A stretch of DNA of 64,000 bases from Clostridia bacterium (lineage in GTDB: Bacteria; Bacillota; Clostridia; TANB77; CAG-508): assembly GCA_900759015.1 (NCBI GenBank), contig CAAEUE010000015.1, positions 186,001-250,000 of the forward strand. The letters are read 5' to 3'. Position 1 is the stretch's first letter; each line of letters starts with the position of its first letter. The notes under the pieces are model-generated. The model searched no databases and was not told the origin of the DNA. It saw nothing but the letters and a program-made list of their open reading frames with translations. Below are positions 54,377 through 62,769 of the stretch, in pieces. The translations under genes and the position numbers were made by a program.

Positions 54377-56224
54377 ATGTGTGGAATTGTTGGATTTGTA
54401 AATTATAAAAAAGATATAAAAAATCCAATTTCTATTCTTAATAAAATGAACAATACTCTTACTAATAGAGGCCCTGATGAAGAAGGAAAATATATATCTT
54501 CTCCAGTTTATTTAGCTCATAAAAGGTTAATTGTTATTGACCCTATAGGTGGAAAACAGCCTATGCTTGCTACATATGATGAAAACGAATATTCTATCGT
54601 TTATAATGGGCAAATATACAATACTTCTGAATTACGAAATGTACTTATTGAAAATGGTTTTATTTTTAACACAACTTCTGATACAGAAGTCCTTCTAAAA
54701 GCATTTATCTTTTATGGATACGATGTTGTTAAATATTTAAACGGTATATTTGCTTTTGCAATTTGGAATAAGAACAAAGAAGAACTATTTTTGGCAAGAG
54801 ATCATTTTGGAATAAAACCTTTATTTTATACTATAAAAAATGATAATTTAATTTTCGCTTCTGAAATAAAAGCTTTGTTTGAATTTCCTGGTGTAGAAAA
54901 AGTTGTTGACCAAAATGGTATTTGTGAACTTTTTGGAATTGGCCCTGCACATACAGCAGGTACAACTGTATTTAAAGATATATGCGAATTAAAGCCAGCA
55001 AATTTTGCAATATTTAATAAATATGGTCTATTTACTCATCAATATTGGAAATTTAGAAGTAAACCTCATACAGATTCCTTTGGTGAAACTTGCAACAAAG
55101 TTAAATTTTTACTAGAAGATAGTATAAAAAGACAATTAGTATCTGATGTTCCACTTTGTGTATTTTTATCAGGCGGATTAGATTCTAGCATTATTACTGC
55201 ATATGCAAGTGATTACTGTAGAAAAAATGGTCTCCCACCTCTTAATACTTTTTCTGTTGATTATGTAGATAATGACAAAAACTTCGTCAAGAGTGATTTT
55301 CAACCTAATTCTGATAACTATTATATTAACTTAATGGTAGAAAAATATAAGACAAATCATACAAATATCGTTTTGGATACTCCTGATTTAGCTAAATATT
55401 TAGAAGATGCTATGATTGCAAGAGATGTTCCTGGAATGGCGGATGTTGATTCTTCTATGCTTTTGCTTTGTAAAAATGTAAAACAATATGCGACAGTTTC
55501 TTTAAGTGGTGAATGTGCTGATGAAATTTTTGGTGGATATCCTTGGTTCTTTAGAGAAGATGCATTAAATAGTAATACTTTCCCTTGGTCTATTGCTCTT
55601 TCTGAAAGACAGCATCTTTTAAATACTAATATATCTTCTAAAATTAATTTAAAAGATTATATTGATTTTAGGTATAATGAAAGTCTAGCTGATGTAGAAA
55701 TTTTAGATATTGATTCTAAAGAAACTGCTGAAAAAAGAAAAATTTCACATTTGACTTTAAATTGGTTTATGCAGACTTTATTAGATAGATCTGATAGAAT
55801 GGCCATGTACAGTGGTTTTGAGCTTCGTGTTCCTTTCTGTGATTATAGGTTAGCAGAATATGTTTGGAATATTCCTTGGGAAATAAAAGCATATAAAGGC
55901 CGTGAAAAAGGTTTGTTAAGATATATAATGAAAGATGTGCTACCTGCAGAAATTGTAGACAGAAAAAAATCTCCTTATCCTAAGACACATAATCCAACAT
56001 ATTTAAAAGCTGTAAAAGATAAACTTACAGAAATTATGAATGATACAAATGCTCCTATTAATAATTTGTTAAATAGAGATTATATTTTAGAAATTTTGGA
56101 AACTAATGGTTCTGCTTTTACAAGGCCTTGGTTTGGTCAATTGATGACGGGTCCACAATTAATGGCGTATTTATGTCAAGTTAACATGTGGCTTGAAAAG
56201 TATGAGCCTAAGATTGAGATATAG
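54377..56224 (+). CDS. asnB: Asparagine synthetase B (glutamine-hydrolysing)
   Basis: 615 residues. MCGIVGF at the start gives the catalytic Cys2 of the glutaminase domain, followed by RGPDEEG and YNGQIYN. The synthetase domain carries the ATP-binding SGGLDSS motif (about 265) and SGECADEIFGGYPWF. It makes asparagine from aspartate, glutamine and ATP. AsnB-like enzymes can also amidate cell-wall peptides; this length and the GECADEIFGG motif fit the ordinary asparagine synthetase. The ATG follows TTGGAGGTG; it is one of three plus-strand genes here. Confidence 0.95.
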   Translation: MCGIVGFVNYKKDIKNPISILNKMNNTLTNRGPDEEGKYISSPVYLAHKRLIVIDPIGGKQPMLATYDENEYSIVYNGQIYNTSELRNVLIENGFIFNTTSDTEVLLKAFIFYGYDVVKYLNGIFAFAIWNKNKEELFLARDHFGIKPLFYTIKNDNLIFASEIKALFEFPGVEKVVDQNGICELFGIGPAHTAGTTVFKDICELKPANFAIFNKYGLFTHQYWKFRSKPHTDSFGETCNKVKFLLEDSIKRQLVSDVPLCVFLSGGLDSSIITAYASDYCRKNGLPPLNTFSVDYVDNDKNFVKSDFQPNSDNYYINLMVEKYKTNHTNIVLDTPDLAKYLEDAMIARDVPGMADVDSSMLLLCKNVKQYATVSLSGECADEIFGGYPWFFREDALNSNTFPWSIALSERQHLLNTNISSKINLKDYIDFRYNESLADVEILDIDSKETAEKRKISHLTLNWFMQTLLDRSDRMAMYSGFELRVPFCDYRLAEYVWNIPWEIKAYKGREKGLLRYIMKDVLPAEIVDRKKSPYPKTHNPTYLKAVKDKLTEIMNDTNAPINNLLNRDYILEILETNGSAFTRPWFGQLMTGPQLMAYLCQVNMWLEKYEPKIEI

Positions 56225-56238
56225 AATTTTAATTTTGA

Positions 56239-56275
56239 GAAAACTTGAATTTATAAATAATAAGTTCAAGTTTTC
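56239..56275. terminator. Bidirectional terminator between asnB and the HD hydrolase
   Basis: GAAAACTTGAA (56239-56249) and TTCAAGTTTTC (56265-56275) form an 11-base stem with a 15-base AT loop, between convergent genes. Confidence 0.85.
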
Positions 56276-56297
56276 TTCTGTTCATTTTTTAGCAAAT

Positions 56298-56858
56298 TTA
56301 TAATAAACTCATCGCATTATCATATTTTTCTTTATAAAATTCTTTACTTGCGTCTGATAGTTTATTATAACTTCTTTTTAGTTTTTCTACTACGAAGTTT
56401 CTTCCTTCTTCTATATCCATATGTTTATTGACATATGCTAGATACAGTAAGTTCGGTATATTATCAAAATGAGATATTGCATCTGCATCAGCTACACATT
56501 TTTCTTCTATGGTTAATTTCGCATTATTTATACTTCCTCTGTGATTTAATATACATTCTTTAACTTTATTTATCTTTTCCTCTTCATAATTAAACTGTTT
56601 TAAAATATTTTCAGCAATATTAGCTCCGTGTATATGGTGTAACTCATATAAACTATAGTCTGTTATAGATGCAACATCATGTAGCCATGCTGAAATAATT
56701 ACAATTTCTTCATCTGCTTCAAATTTCTTTGCTAATATTTCAGCATTTTTTACAACTGCTTCTATATGATAATAGCATCCTATTCCAAATTTATTAGAAG
56801 GCTTACTTGCTCTTTCATAAATTTCTTTTTTTAAATAATTGATAATATCTGTTCTCAT
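56298..56858 (-). CDS. HD-domain phosphohydrolase
   Basis: 186 residues. The HD motif residues are visible: His31, His60-Asp61 in SAWLHDVAS, then further His residues at 74-77 (ELHHIHGAN) and an Asp in CVADADAISHFD. These bind divalent metal in this superfamily. Length and layout match small HDIG-type hydrolases of unknown or nucleotide-phosphate substrate. It is followed, in the same direction, by nothing closely linked; the upstream DinD-like gene is 29 bases away and may share a transcript. Confidence 0.85.
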   Translation of the reverse strand: MRTDIINYLKKEIYERASKPSNKFGIGCYYHIEAVVKNAEILAKKFEADEEIVIISAWLHDVASITDYSLYELHHIHGANIAENILKQFNYEEEKINKVKECILNHRGSINNAKLTIEEKCVADADAISHFDNIPNLLYLAYVNKHMDIEEGRNFVVEKLKRSYNKLSDASKEFYKEKYDNAMSLL

Positions 56859-56887
56859 TTAAATTTCTCCTTAATATATTTTTCTAT

Positions 56888-57742
56888 TTATCTTTTTGGC
56901 AATTTGTTGTTATTTGCTATCGTTTTATCCTCTGATTTTACTCTTCTTTCTAATTTTTTCAAATCTTCTGCTGGTTTTAAATTTTCAGGTTTTATACCTC
57001 TTTTATTTAACATATTTCTTACACTTAAGTTATTATCTACATGCTCATCAGTTATACTTTCCTCTCCATACATATCTTTTTCGGTCACATTGTAATTTGT
57101 CATTTCTGTTGCTAGATTTTTTGCTGCAATTGTTAATGTTGGTAAAAAATCTGCAAGGGCTCTATTTTCTTTTACTCCGTATTTTTCTTTCATTTGCATT
57201 GTATTTAATCCACCAAATAATGCTGAATCACCTTTTGAACGTATTCTTGCAAACCCTAAATCGTCTACTCCTCTTTCATAAATATTTTTAGATAACTGCT
57301 TTTCAGATTCTTTTAATTTTTCTCTTGCTTCCAATCGATTCATTAGTTTTATTCTGTCTTCAATTATTTCTTGTTTTCTAGTTTGTACTGCAAAATATGT
57401 TTGAGCAAATGCGATTTCTTCTTTTTTAGAATCTCCATTTTGAGCAATTAAATAGCAAGCATACCTTGTTAACATATAGTCTTCAACTTTTCTTTTAGCA
57501 CATTTTCCTAATTCTATCATTTTGCTGACCTTAGCAAAATGATCACTTACACTTATACCAGCACTTTCACAAGATATCATAGCTTTATTTATTACCTCTA
57601 AAAAATTTCTCCATTGTGTATAACCCAATTGAAACTGTAAATCTCTCGCATACCAAAATTCTATATTTTCTTTTTCTACCGTATTGATAATAGAATCAAA
57701 TTTTTCTTTTAATTCTATTAGCTTTGATTTTTCAAATTCCAT
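56888..57742 (-). CDS. DinD-like (DNA-damage-inducible protein D family) protein with BRO-N-like N-terminus
   Basis: 284 residues from ATG 57742 (AAGGAAAG about ten bases upstream; the GTG at 57751 lies against the site). EFWYARDLQFQLGYTQWRNF and INKAMISCESAG at the start, then DYMLTRYACYLIAQNGD and the long helical middle, match the DinD/BRO-N family, which is often encoded near phage antirepressors and SOS functions. The role of DinD is to inhibit RecA filament formation in E. coli; here that is only a family-based hint. No LexA-type site is visible upstream. Its neighbour to the right holds an ORF6N-domain remnant, another phage-antirepressor-like piece. Confidence 0.8.
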   Translation of the reverse strand: MEFEKSKLIELKEKFDSIINTVEKENIEFWYARDLQFQLGYTQWRNFLEVINKAMISCESAGISVSDHFAKVSKMIELGKCAKRKVEDYMLTRYACYLIAQNGDSKKEEIAFAQTYFAVQTRKQEIIEDRIKLMNRLEAREKLKESEKQLSKNIYERGVDDLGFARIRSKGDSALFGGLNTMQMKEKYGVKENRALADFLPTLTIAAKNLATEMTNYNVTEKDMYGEESITDEHVDNNLSVRNMLNKRGIKPENLKPAEDLKKLERRVKSEDKTIANNNKLPKR

Positions 57743-57954
57743 AACAATCACTTTCCTTATAATGTTTACTCATAATAGCATATTGGAATGATTTATTATT
57801 CTATTTTTACTACATTTATTACAATTTGTATGATATTATTGTATGATACATCTTAAAACATTTGTTTGTATTTGTCAAGTGCTTTTCCTAATATTTATTT
57901 TTACTTATCATTATTTCTTTCCTTTCCATCTATCTATTTTTTCAAGCAAAAAAG

Positions 57955-58017
57955 AGTAGTAGATAATATTGTATCTACTACTCCTAGGTGTCGTCCGAAG
58001 ACTTCCACCGCAATCCT
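57955..58017 (-). ncRNA. Structured RNA-like segment ending in an intrinsic terminator, family not recognised
   Basis: On the minus strand GCGGTGGAAGTC, TTCG, GACGACACC form a small GC-rich hairpin (GGTG/CACC and GTC/GAC stems with an internal purine loop), then AGTAGTAGATA and TATCTACTACT form a perfect 11-base stem followed by TTTTTTG. The first hairpin is unusually GC-rich for this region and is not explained by any gene. It could be the 3' end of a small RNA or a decorated terminator of the ORF6N remnant. The bases on either side (57743-57954 and 58018-58043) hold nothing I can identify. Confidence 0.4.
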
Positions 58018-58043
58018 TAAATATATTATAATATATAGTATTA

Positions 58044-58187
58044 TTATATGCAATATCCCAAAAAATTATATTGAAAGCAAAAAGCCTCTGGAAATCTATT
58101 AATATTTCTTTTCACTACTTTGTCTATATATTTCGTTTCATATTGATATAACATAGCTACATCACTATCTAACATTACTTGTTTTTC
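58044..58187 (-). pseudogene. ORF6N-domain remnant
   Basis: Reading from 58187, EKQVMLDSDVAMLYQYETK and VKRNINRFPEAFCFQ match the start of the ORF6N (KilA-N-related) domain found in phage antirepressors, but the frame ends at 58044, about 43 residues after the Met, where whole proteins run to 150-250 residues. A stop codon lies directly upstream of the conserved part and no start region with a ribosome binding site precedes it. It is therefore a decayed fragment. It sits beside a DinD-like gene, which often shares such phage-like contexts. Confidence 0.7.
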
Positions 58188-58196
58188 TTAAGTTTT

Positions 58197-59103
58197 TTAT
58201 TTATATACAATTTTTGAAATTTCTGACCAAATCATATTTGGTGGTGCAATAATAAAATCTTTGTTTCCAGATAAAGTATTAGCCTTAATTAAAGTATAAT
58301 CTTGATAGCTATATTCTATTGTTCCACCATCTGAATAAAATCCTCTTCTACATACACCATATTTACTATCTAACTCTGCCTGTTCCAAAATTTCATCTAT
58401 AGAAATATATTTTGCATCTATTGCTTCTGAAAAATCTTTTGCTTCCTCATTATTCTTTGCAATAGTTACATTTCCACCAATCACATAAATATCGAACTCT
58501 TCTTCTGAATTTATTTTATCTACTCCCATATCTTTTCTTTGTGCATAATAAATATGGTTGTTTTCGATATAATCAGTATTTTGTAACTCGTATTCAAATA
58601 ATTCTACTTCATCTTGTACATCACTTGACATATCAGACCTTTTTAATATGATTTGTATCAAATTTCCTTCTTTTACAAATTTTCTTTCCATTTTATAAGG
58701 TTGCATTAAATATTCTTCATTCACAATTCTTTGTGACGAATAACTATCATTACTATAATCTGTTTTAACAATCAATTTTCTATTTTTGTAATTTTCACCA
58801 TAATTCTCTTTTACTGGTACATATGTTAATTCTTTTGTAACAATCTCACCTTCCACAGTATATAGATTAACTTTTAATGATATTTCATGTTCATATAAAA
58901 CGTTGTTTACATTTTCGATAAATTCATCTAATTTTTCCAAGTTATATATCTTATTATTTGAAATTGTTATAGAATTTCCTTCTATCATATTTCCGAGTCA
59001 CATTAGATATTTCGTTTGCATCAGCCTCTTCTTTTTGTATAATAGAAGCCCATGCTAATAACAACAAAATAATTAATATTAATACTAAAACTACTTTTTT
59101 CAT
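58197..59103 (-). pseudogene. DUF4362-like secreted protein, signal peptide split off by a one-base frameshift
   Basis: The main frame (58988-58197, 263 codons) has NLEKLDEFIENVNN and LYTVEGEIVTKEL near its start, the pattern of DUF4362 domains. Upstream, in another frame, ATG 59103 (with AAGGTGA before it) begins a perfect signal-peptide/anchor sequence (MKKVVLVLILIILLLLAW, then ASIIQKEEADANEISNV). Removing one A near 58985 joins both frames into a single protein of about 302 residues. As it stands, the second part would be made without an export signal. It follows the sigma-factor gene by 22 bases and is probably its operon partner. Recent mutation or sequence error; function of DUF4362 is unknown. 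Confidence 0.75.
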
Positions 59104-59124
59104 AATATCACCTTTTCTCTTTTA

Positions 59125-60012
59125 TTATTTAGACAATTTCTTTTTTAATTTTATTTGTCTTTTTATTAATAAAATTGAAAAGATTACCACAAGTAAAATC
59201 GTTGTTACAATAATCCCTAATGATATTATATTATTTGTTGAACTTTCTGTTGTTCCTGTAGCTTGAGCTGTAATTTCTATAGTGTCATTGTTTCCTGTAT
59301 AACTGTCTGTCCTGTTATTTTCTCCTTGTAATTCTGTACTTTGTTTTATACTATAACTTTCATCTATACTCTTCCCTTCATCTATTGCAATCTCATCATT
59401 TTGCTTAACAGAATCATTTTCTTCTGGTTCAGGTTCATTTCTCTCATTTAAACCTTTTGTTTTAATATATAGAAATGCTCCTACAAAAATAGTTATTACA
59501 TTACCTAATAATAGTTTTATATTATTTAATGATTTATAATAGTGCCATTGAACTGCTGGAATTTTCATATTCAATATATTTGCTATTTCTTTAAAAGATA
59601 AGTTACTAACTATTTTTAAAGATAATATTTCCTGCTGTTTTTGCGGTAAATTCTTTATTAAATTATTAAAATATTCTTTATCTAAAACTTTTTCTATTTC
59701 TGTATCATTATCTGATATCTCATATAAATTCTCAAAATTCTTCTCTTTTGAATGTTTCTTTATGTAATTAATAGTTTCATTTTTTGCAACCGAATATAAC
59801 CAACTTAAATGTGATTTAGTCGGTAATTTTTCGTTATCTAATTTAAATATCTTAATAAATACATTTTGTAGTACATCTTCTGTTTCATCTGTATTTTTTA
59901 ATATACTATATATAACACCAAATACTAGTTTTGAATAATTTTTATATAATTCTTCTATTCCTAATTTTCTATTCGTTTTTAATAGTTCAAAAATTTCCTC
60001 TTCTTTTTTCAT
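59125..60012 (-). CDS. ECF-like sigma factor with a C-terminal membrane-spanning extension
   Basis: 295 residues. Residues 1-165 are a sigma-70 region 2/4 protein: DETEDVLQNVFIKIFK (region 2), WLYSVAKNETINYIKK, and LPQKQQEILSLKIVSNLSF with KEIANILNMKIPAVQWH (region 4 helix-turn-helix). A hydrophobic segment (about 167-185) follows, then a 75-residue Glu/Ser/Thr/Asn-rich linker without order, a second transmembrane helix (262-283) and a short Lys-rich tail. So the sigma domain appears tethered to the membrane by two helices. The next gene encodes a secreted DUF4362-like protein, so a membrane-sensing pair is conceivable (inference). No separate anti-sigma gene is seen. Confidence 0.82.
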   Translation of the reverse strand: MKKEEEIFELLKTNRKLGIEELYKNYSKLVFGVIYSILKNTDETEDVLQNVFIKIFKLDNEKLPTKSHLSWLYSVAKNETINYIKKHSKEKNFENLYEISDNDTEIEKVLDKEYFNNLIKNLPQKQQEILSLKIVSNLSFKEIANILNMKIPAVQWHYYKSLNNIKLLLGNVITIFVGAFLYIKTKGLNERNEPEPEENDSVKQNDEIAIDEGKSIDESYSIKQSTELQGENNRTDSYTGNNDTIEITAQATGTTESSTNNIISLGIIVTTILLVVIFSILLIKRQIKLKKKLSK

Positions 60013-60062
60013 AATTCCTCCTGTCTTTTAGACAGTTAATACTAATAATTTTGTTAGTATTT

Positions 60063-60593
60063 TTATAAATTTTCTATCATTTTTTTAATTTGTGTATCAT
60101 CTTTTGCTGGAACATTATTTGTATTTAATGAATATATATAATCTTTTTTCCTATCAAAGTCTGCATTTAAAAATTTGAATATTAAGTTTACAGTATCTAA
60201 TGCATGTTTAGGTTCTCCACTACCTCCACCTGTTAATACCAAAATTCCTCTTTTTTTCTTAAATATATGTGTTATATCTAAAAAGTATTTATTACTCCAA
60301 ATATAATTTAGTCTTGTAAGCAAAGAAAACATTGGAGGAGTTACATTATACATATATACAGGTGATGCTACTATTAATGTATCATAGTCATCTTTATATA
60401 TTTTTTCCATATCATCTTTAATAGCACACCCATTGTTTTTCCAACAATATCTGCAGTCTACACATGGACTAATTTTAGCATTATATAAAAATATCTCTTC
60501 TATTTCTCCATCTAGTTTTTTCTTTAATTCATTTACTATATATGATGTATCACCATTTTTATGTGGTGACCCATTTAAAATTAATGTTTTCAT
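60063..60593 (-). CDS. Flavodoxin-fold NAD(P)H-dependent FMN reductase-like protein
   Basis: 176 residues. LILNGSPHKNGDT (4-16) is the FMN-phosphate loop, and SPVYMYNVTP the flavin-facing loop, both typical of NADPH-dependent FMN reductases of the iron-sulfur flavoprotein group. Four Cys (44, 47, 50, 56 in CVDCRYCWKNNGC) could bind an iron-sulfur cluster or form a redox pair. The start overlaps the HAD gene stop (ATGA), so the two are co-translated. Substrate unknown; reduction of quinones or other small electrophiles is common in the family. Confidence 0.85.
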   Translation of the reverse strand: MKTLILNGSPHKNGDTSYIVNELKKKLDGEIEEIFLYNAKISPCVDCRYCWKNNGCAIKDDMEKIYKDDYDTLIVASPVYMYNVTPPMFSLLTRLNYIWSNKYFLDITHIFKKKRGILVLTGGGSGEPKHALDTVNLIFKFLNADFDRKKDYIYSLNTNNVPAKDDTQIKKMIENL

Positions 60594-61267
60594 ACTATAA
60601 CCTCATTTAACTTTGTTATTCTTCTATATTTATTAAATTGCCTATAATTATTAGCCCTGTCCATTAAAATCGGGCATAATTTCTTTTTAACTGCAACATC
60701 TAACAAATCAGGATTATCATCAACAAATATAGCTTCATTTTCTTTTATACCAAATTCATTTATTGGTCTATCAAAAAATTTCCCGTCTTTTTTTAATTCA
60801 CAATATTCAGAAGAAATATATAGCTTAGTAAAGAAATCATATATATTCCATCTTTTTAAAATATTATAAACACATGGCCAATTGTCTGATAATAATATTA
60901 ATTTATTTTCTTTACTTGCTTCACTTAAAAAATCATATACATCATCATACATAACATATTTATCTTCGTTATATACAAAATCTTGTGCCAATTTTTCAGC
61001 TTGATCTTTGGGATTTCCAACTATATTTTGCTCATTTATTACATTATAATAAAATTCTTTAAATGATTCATATTCTTCTTCTCTAGTTGTCATTTTTACA
61101 GATATAAGCGCATTAAATTTATTAAATAAAAATTTTAATTTTTTTAAATCTATTTTTTCTGTCCCTAGTATTCTAAAAAAATTTGGTGTTATAAACCATT
61201 CTCCTGTTTTTGGTTTTCCTAATACCAATCCAAAGTCCAAAATTATATACTCTTGTTGCTTAATCAT
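60590..61267 (-). CDS. HAD-superfamily hydrolase-like protein with a changed first motif
   Basis: 225 residues. The HAD layout is recognisable: motif I at the N-terminus reads LDFGLVLGKP, motif II LLSDNWP, and motif III/IV AIFVDDNPDLLDVA. In motif I the usual second Asp (D-x-D) is Gly, so normal phosphatase catalysis is doubtful; it may be a phosphomutase-like, binding-only or differently acting member. It overlaps the downstream reductase gene by four bases. Confidence 0.8.
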   Translation of the reverse strand: MIKQQEYIILDFGLVLGKPKTGEWFITPNFFRILGTEKIDLKKLKFLFNKFNALISVKMTTREEEYESFKEFYYNVINEQNIVGNPKDQAEKLAQDFVYNEDKYVMYDDVYDFLSEASKENKLILLSDNWPCVYNILKRWNIYDFFTKLYISSEYCELKKDGKFFDRPINEFGIKENEAIFVDDNPDLLDVAVKKKLCPILMDRANNYRQFNKYRRITKLNEVIV

Positions 61268-61281
61268 TATTCCTCCATAAT

Positions 61282-62070
61282 CTATTTATTCAATTTATCA
61301 TACATCAAATATGAATAACCTTTTAAGTTTCTTCTTGTTATATCTAAGTTTAATTCTTTTACAAAATTTAATAATAATTGATTTGCCTCATTTATAGGAA
61401 TATTTTTATCATATACTTCTATTTCTATAAAATATCCTAAATCTTTAACATTATCTAATGATATCTCGAATAAGTTCTTATATATAAAACTATCTCTCTC
61501 TTTTATTAAATCACATACTTTATTTATGCGCACACCTTTTAATATATTAATTGTAGCATCTAAATTAGATACTTCTGTCTCATATTCAACAATATGAATA
61601 TCTTCTTCATCATTTCCCATATATATTTTTTTATAGCATAATATGTATTTATCTTTTTGTATTCTTATTCTAATACATTCGTCATCTATATCTCCACCAA
61701 AAAATGCTGGATTTTCTGGTGAGAAATATATGTCATGTTGTTTTTTATTAGTATGTTTATTATTTTCTTTTTTAAAATAATCAAATAATTTTTTATATTG
61801 TTCTTCTTCAATTTCTAATTTTATTTCTATTTCTATACTTGAACTGTTTTTCTTTTTTATTAGCCTTTCGCCTTGTAAGAGTTCATTAATGGTAACACCT
61901 AATATTTGTGATATATCTGTAAACAATGATAAATCTGGCATATATTTTCCTGTTTCCCATCTAGATACAGTTTTACTTGTTACTCCTAATTTTTCTGCAA
62001 GTTCAGATTGTTTTAAATCTTTTTCTTTTCTTAATTCTCCTATAAATTTTCCTATTTTTGCTTGATCCAT
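61282..62070 (-). CDS. XRE-type regulator fused to a CYTH-domain (triphosphate tunnel) protein
   Basis: 262 residues. Residues 1-68 are a helix-turn-helix of the XRE family (ELRKEKDLKQSELAEKLG, SKTVSRWETGKYMPDLS, LGVTINELL). From about 77 a CYTH domain begins with the diagnostic E-x-E-x-K at 80-84 and continues through YFSPENPAFFGGD, RIRIQKDKYILCYKK and YFIEIEVYD, covering most strands of the triphosphate tunnel. CYTH proteins hydrolyse or bind triphosphates (thiamine triphosphate, tripolyphosphate) or act as class IV adenylate cyclases. Here the domain may let the regulator sense a triphosphate (inference). It heads a three-gene run with the HAD and reductase genes. Confidence 0.85.
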   Translation of the reverse strand: MDQAKIGKFIGELRKEKDLKQSELAEKLGVTSKTVSRWETGKYMPDLSLFTDISQILGVTINELLQGERLIKKKNSSSIEIEIKLEIEEEQYKKLFDYFKKENNKHTNKKQHDIYFSPENPAFFGGDIDDECIRIRIQKDKYILCYKKIYMGNDEEDIHIVEYETEVSNLDATINILKGVRINKVCDLIKERDSFIYKNLFEISLDNVKDLGYFIEIEVYDKNIPINEANQLLLNFVKELNLDITRRNLKGYSYLMYDKLNK

Positions 62071-62147
62071 ATTTTCACTCCTTTTGGGTTTATTTCATAT
62101 ATTGTATTATGTAACTTTAAGTATAGTAAACCCCATAAATAGCGATT

Positions 62148-62717
62148 TTATCTAATATCTTGTTCTAATTTTTTTAGTGCTATTTTTCTGCTACTAATGT
62201 TATTCTTTTCTTCTGTTTCTAATTCTGCTAATGTTCTACCGTCTTCTAATTCAAATATTTCGTCAAACCCAAATCCATTTTTACCTCTTGGAGCTTCCGA
62301 TATGTATCCATTTAGTGTTCCTTTATATATTTTTTCTTTTCCTTGTGAATCTACATAAGCTATACATGTTATGAATTCAACTTTTCGTTTAGCTTTTGGA
62401 ATGCCTTCTAATCTTTTTATCAAATAATTATTTCTTTCTTCTTGTGTTGCATTTTCTCCTAAAAATCTTGCAGTTTTTACACCTGGAAATCCATCTAATG
62501 CTTCAATACAAATTCCACTATCATCTGCAATACATGCTGTATTAGTTAACTTATAAATTTCTCTTGCTTTTATTAAGGCATTAGATTCAAATGTTTCCCC
62601 ATTTTCTTCTATTTCTATATTTATATTCATTTCTTTTAGTGTTTTTATTTCTTCATTTTTAAGTATCTCTTTAATTTCTTTTACTTTTCCTTTGTTATTT
62701 GTCGCTAAAATAATCAT
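62148..62717 (-). CDS. rdgB: XTP/dITP pyrophosphatase (RdgB/HAM1 family)
   Basis: 189 residues. IILATNNKGKVKEIKEIL at the start (substrate loop), ADDSGICIEALDGFPGV in the middle, and FGFDEIFELEDGRTLAEL near the end are the family's fingerprint. It removes pyrophosphate from inosine and xanthosine triphosphates, keeping deaminated purines out of DNA. The ATG follows AGGAG, and a repeat copy lies directly upstream. Confidence 0.95.
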   Translation of the reverse strand: MIILATNNKGKVKEIKEILKNEEIKTLKEMNINIEIEENGETFESNALIKAREIYKLTNTACIADDSGICIEALDGFPGVKTARFLGENATQEERNNYLIKRLEGIPKAKRKVEFITCIAYVDSQGKEKIYKGTLNGYISEAPRGKNGFGFDEIFELEDGRTLAELETEEKNNISSRKIALKKLEQDIR

Positions 62718-62731
62718 CTTACTTCTCCTAT

Positions 62732-62762
62732 CGGGATTTTAGGAACGTCCCCAAATCCCTTC
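62732..62762. repeat. Dispersed palindromic repeat, copy 10
   Basis: GGGATTTTA, GGAACGTCCCC, AAATCCCTT, a complete unit between the rdgB-like and ProX-like genes, 15 bases upstream of the rdgB ATG. Confidence 0.85.
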
Positions 62763-62769
62763 CCCCTTG

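Noticed and set aside
57743..57900. LexA box upstream of the DinD-like gene
   Set aside because: No CGAAC-N4-GTTCG-type or similar palindrome is present.
57955..58017. Group II intron domain V or known riboswitch (guanidine, preQ1) in the structured segment
   Set aside because: The GTGGAAGTC part looks a little like domain V (AAAGTC), but length, bulge and terminal sequence do not fit, and no known riboswitch core matches.
57866..58102. Plus-strand 78-codon frame over the structured RNA segment
   Set aside because: No ribosome binding site, no domain, and it covers the terminator hairpin and the ORF6N remnant on the other strand.
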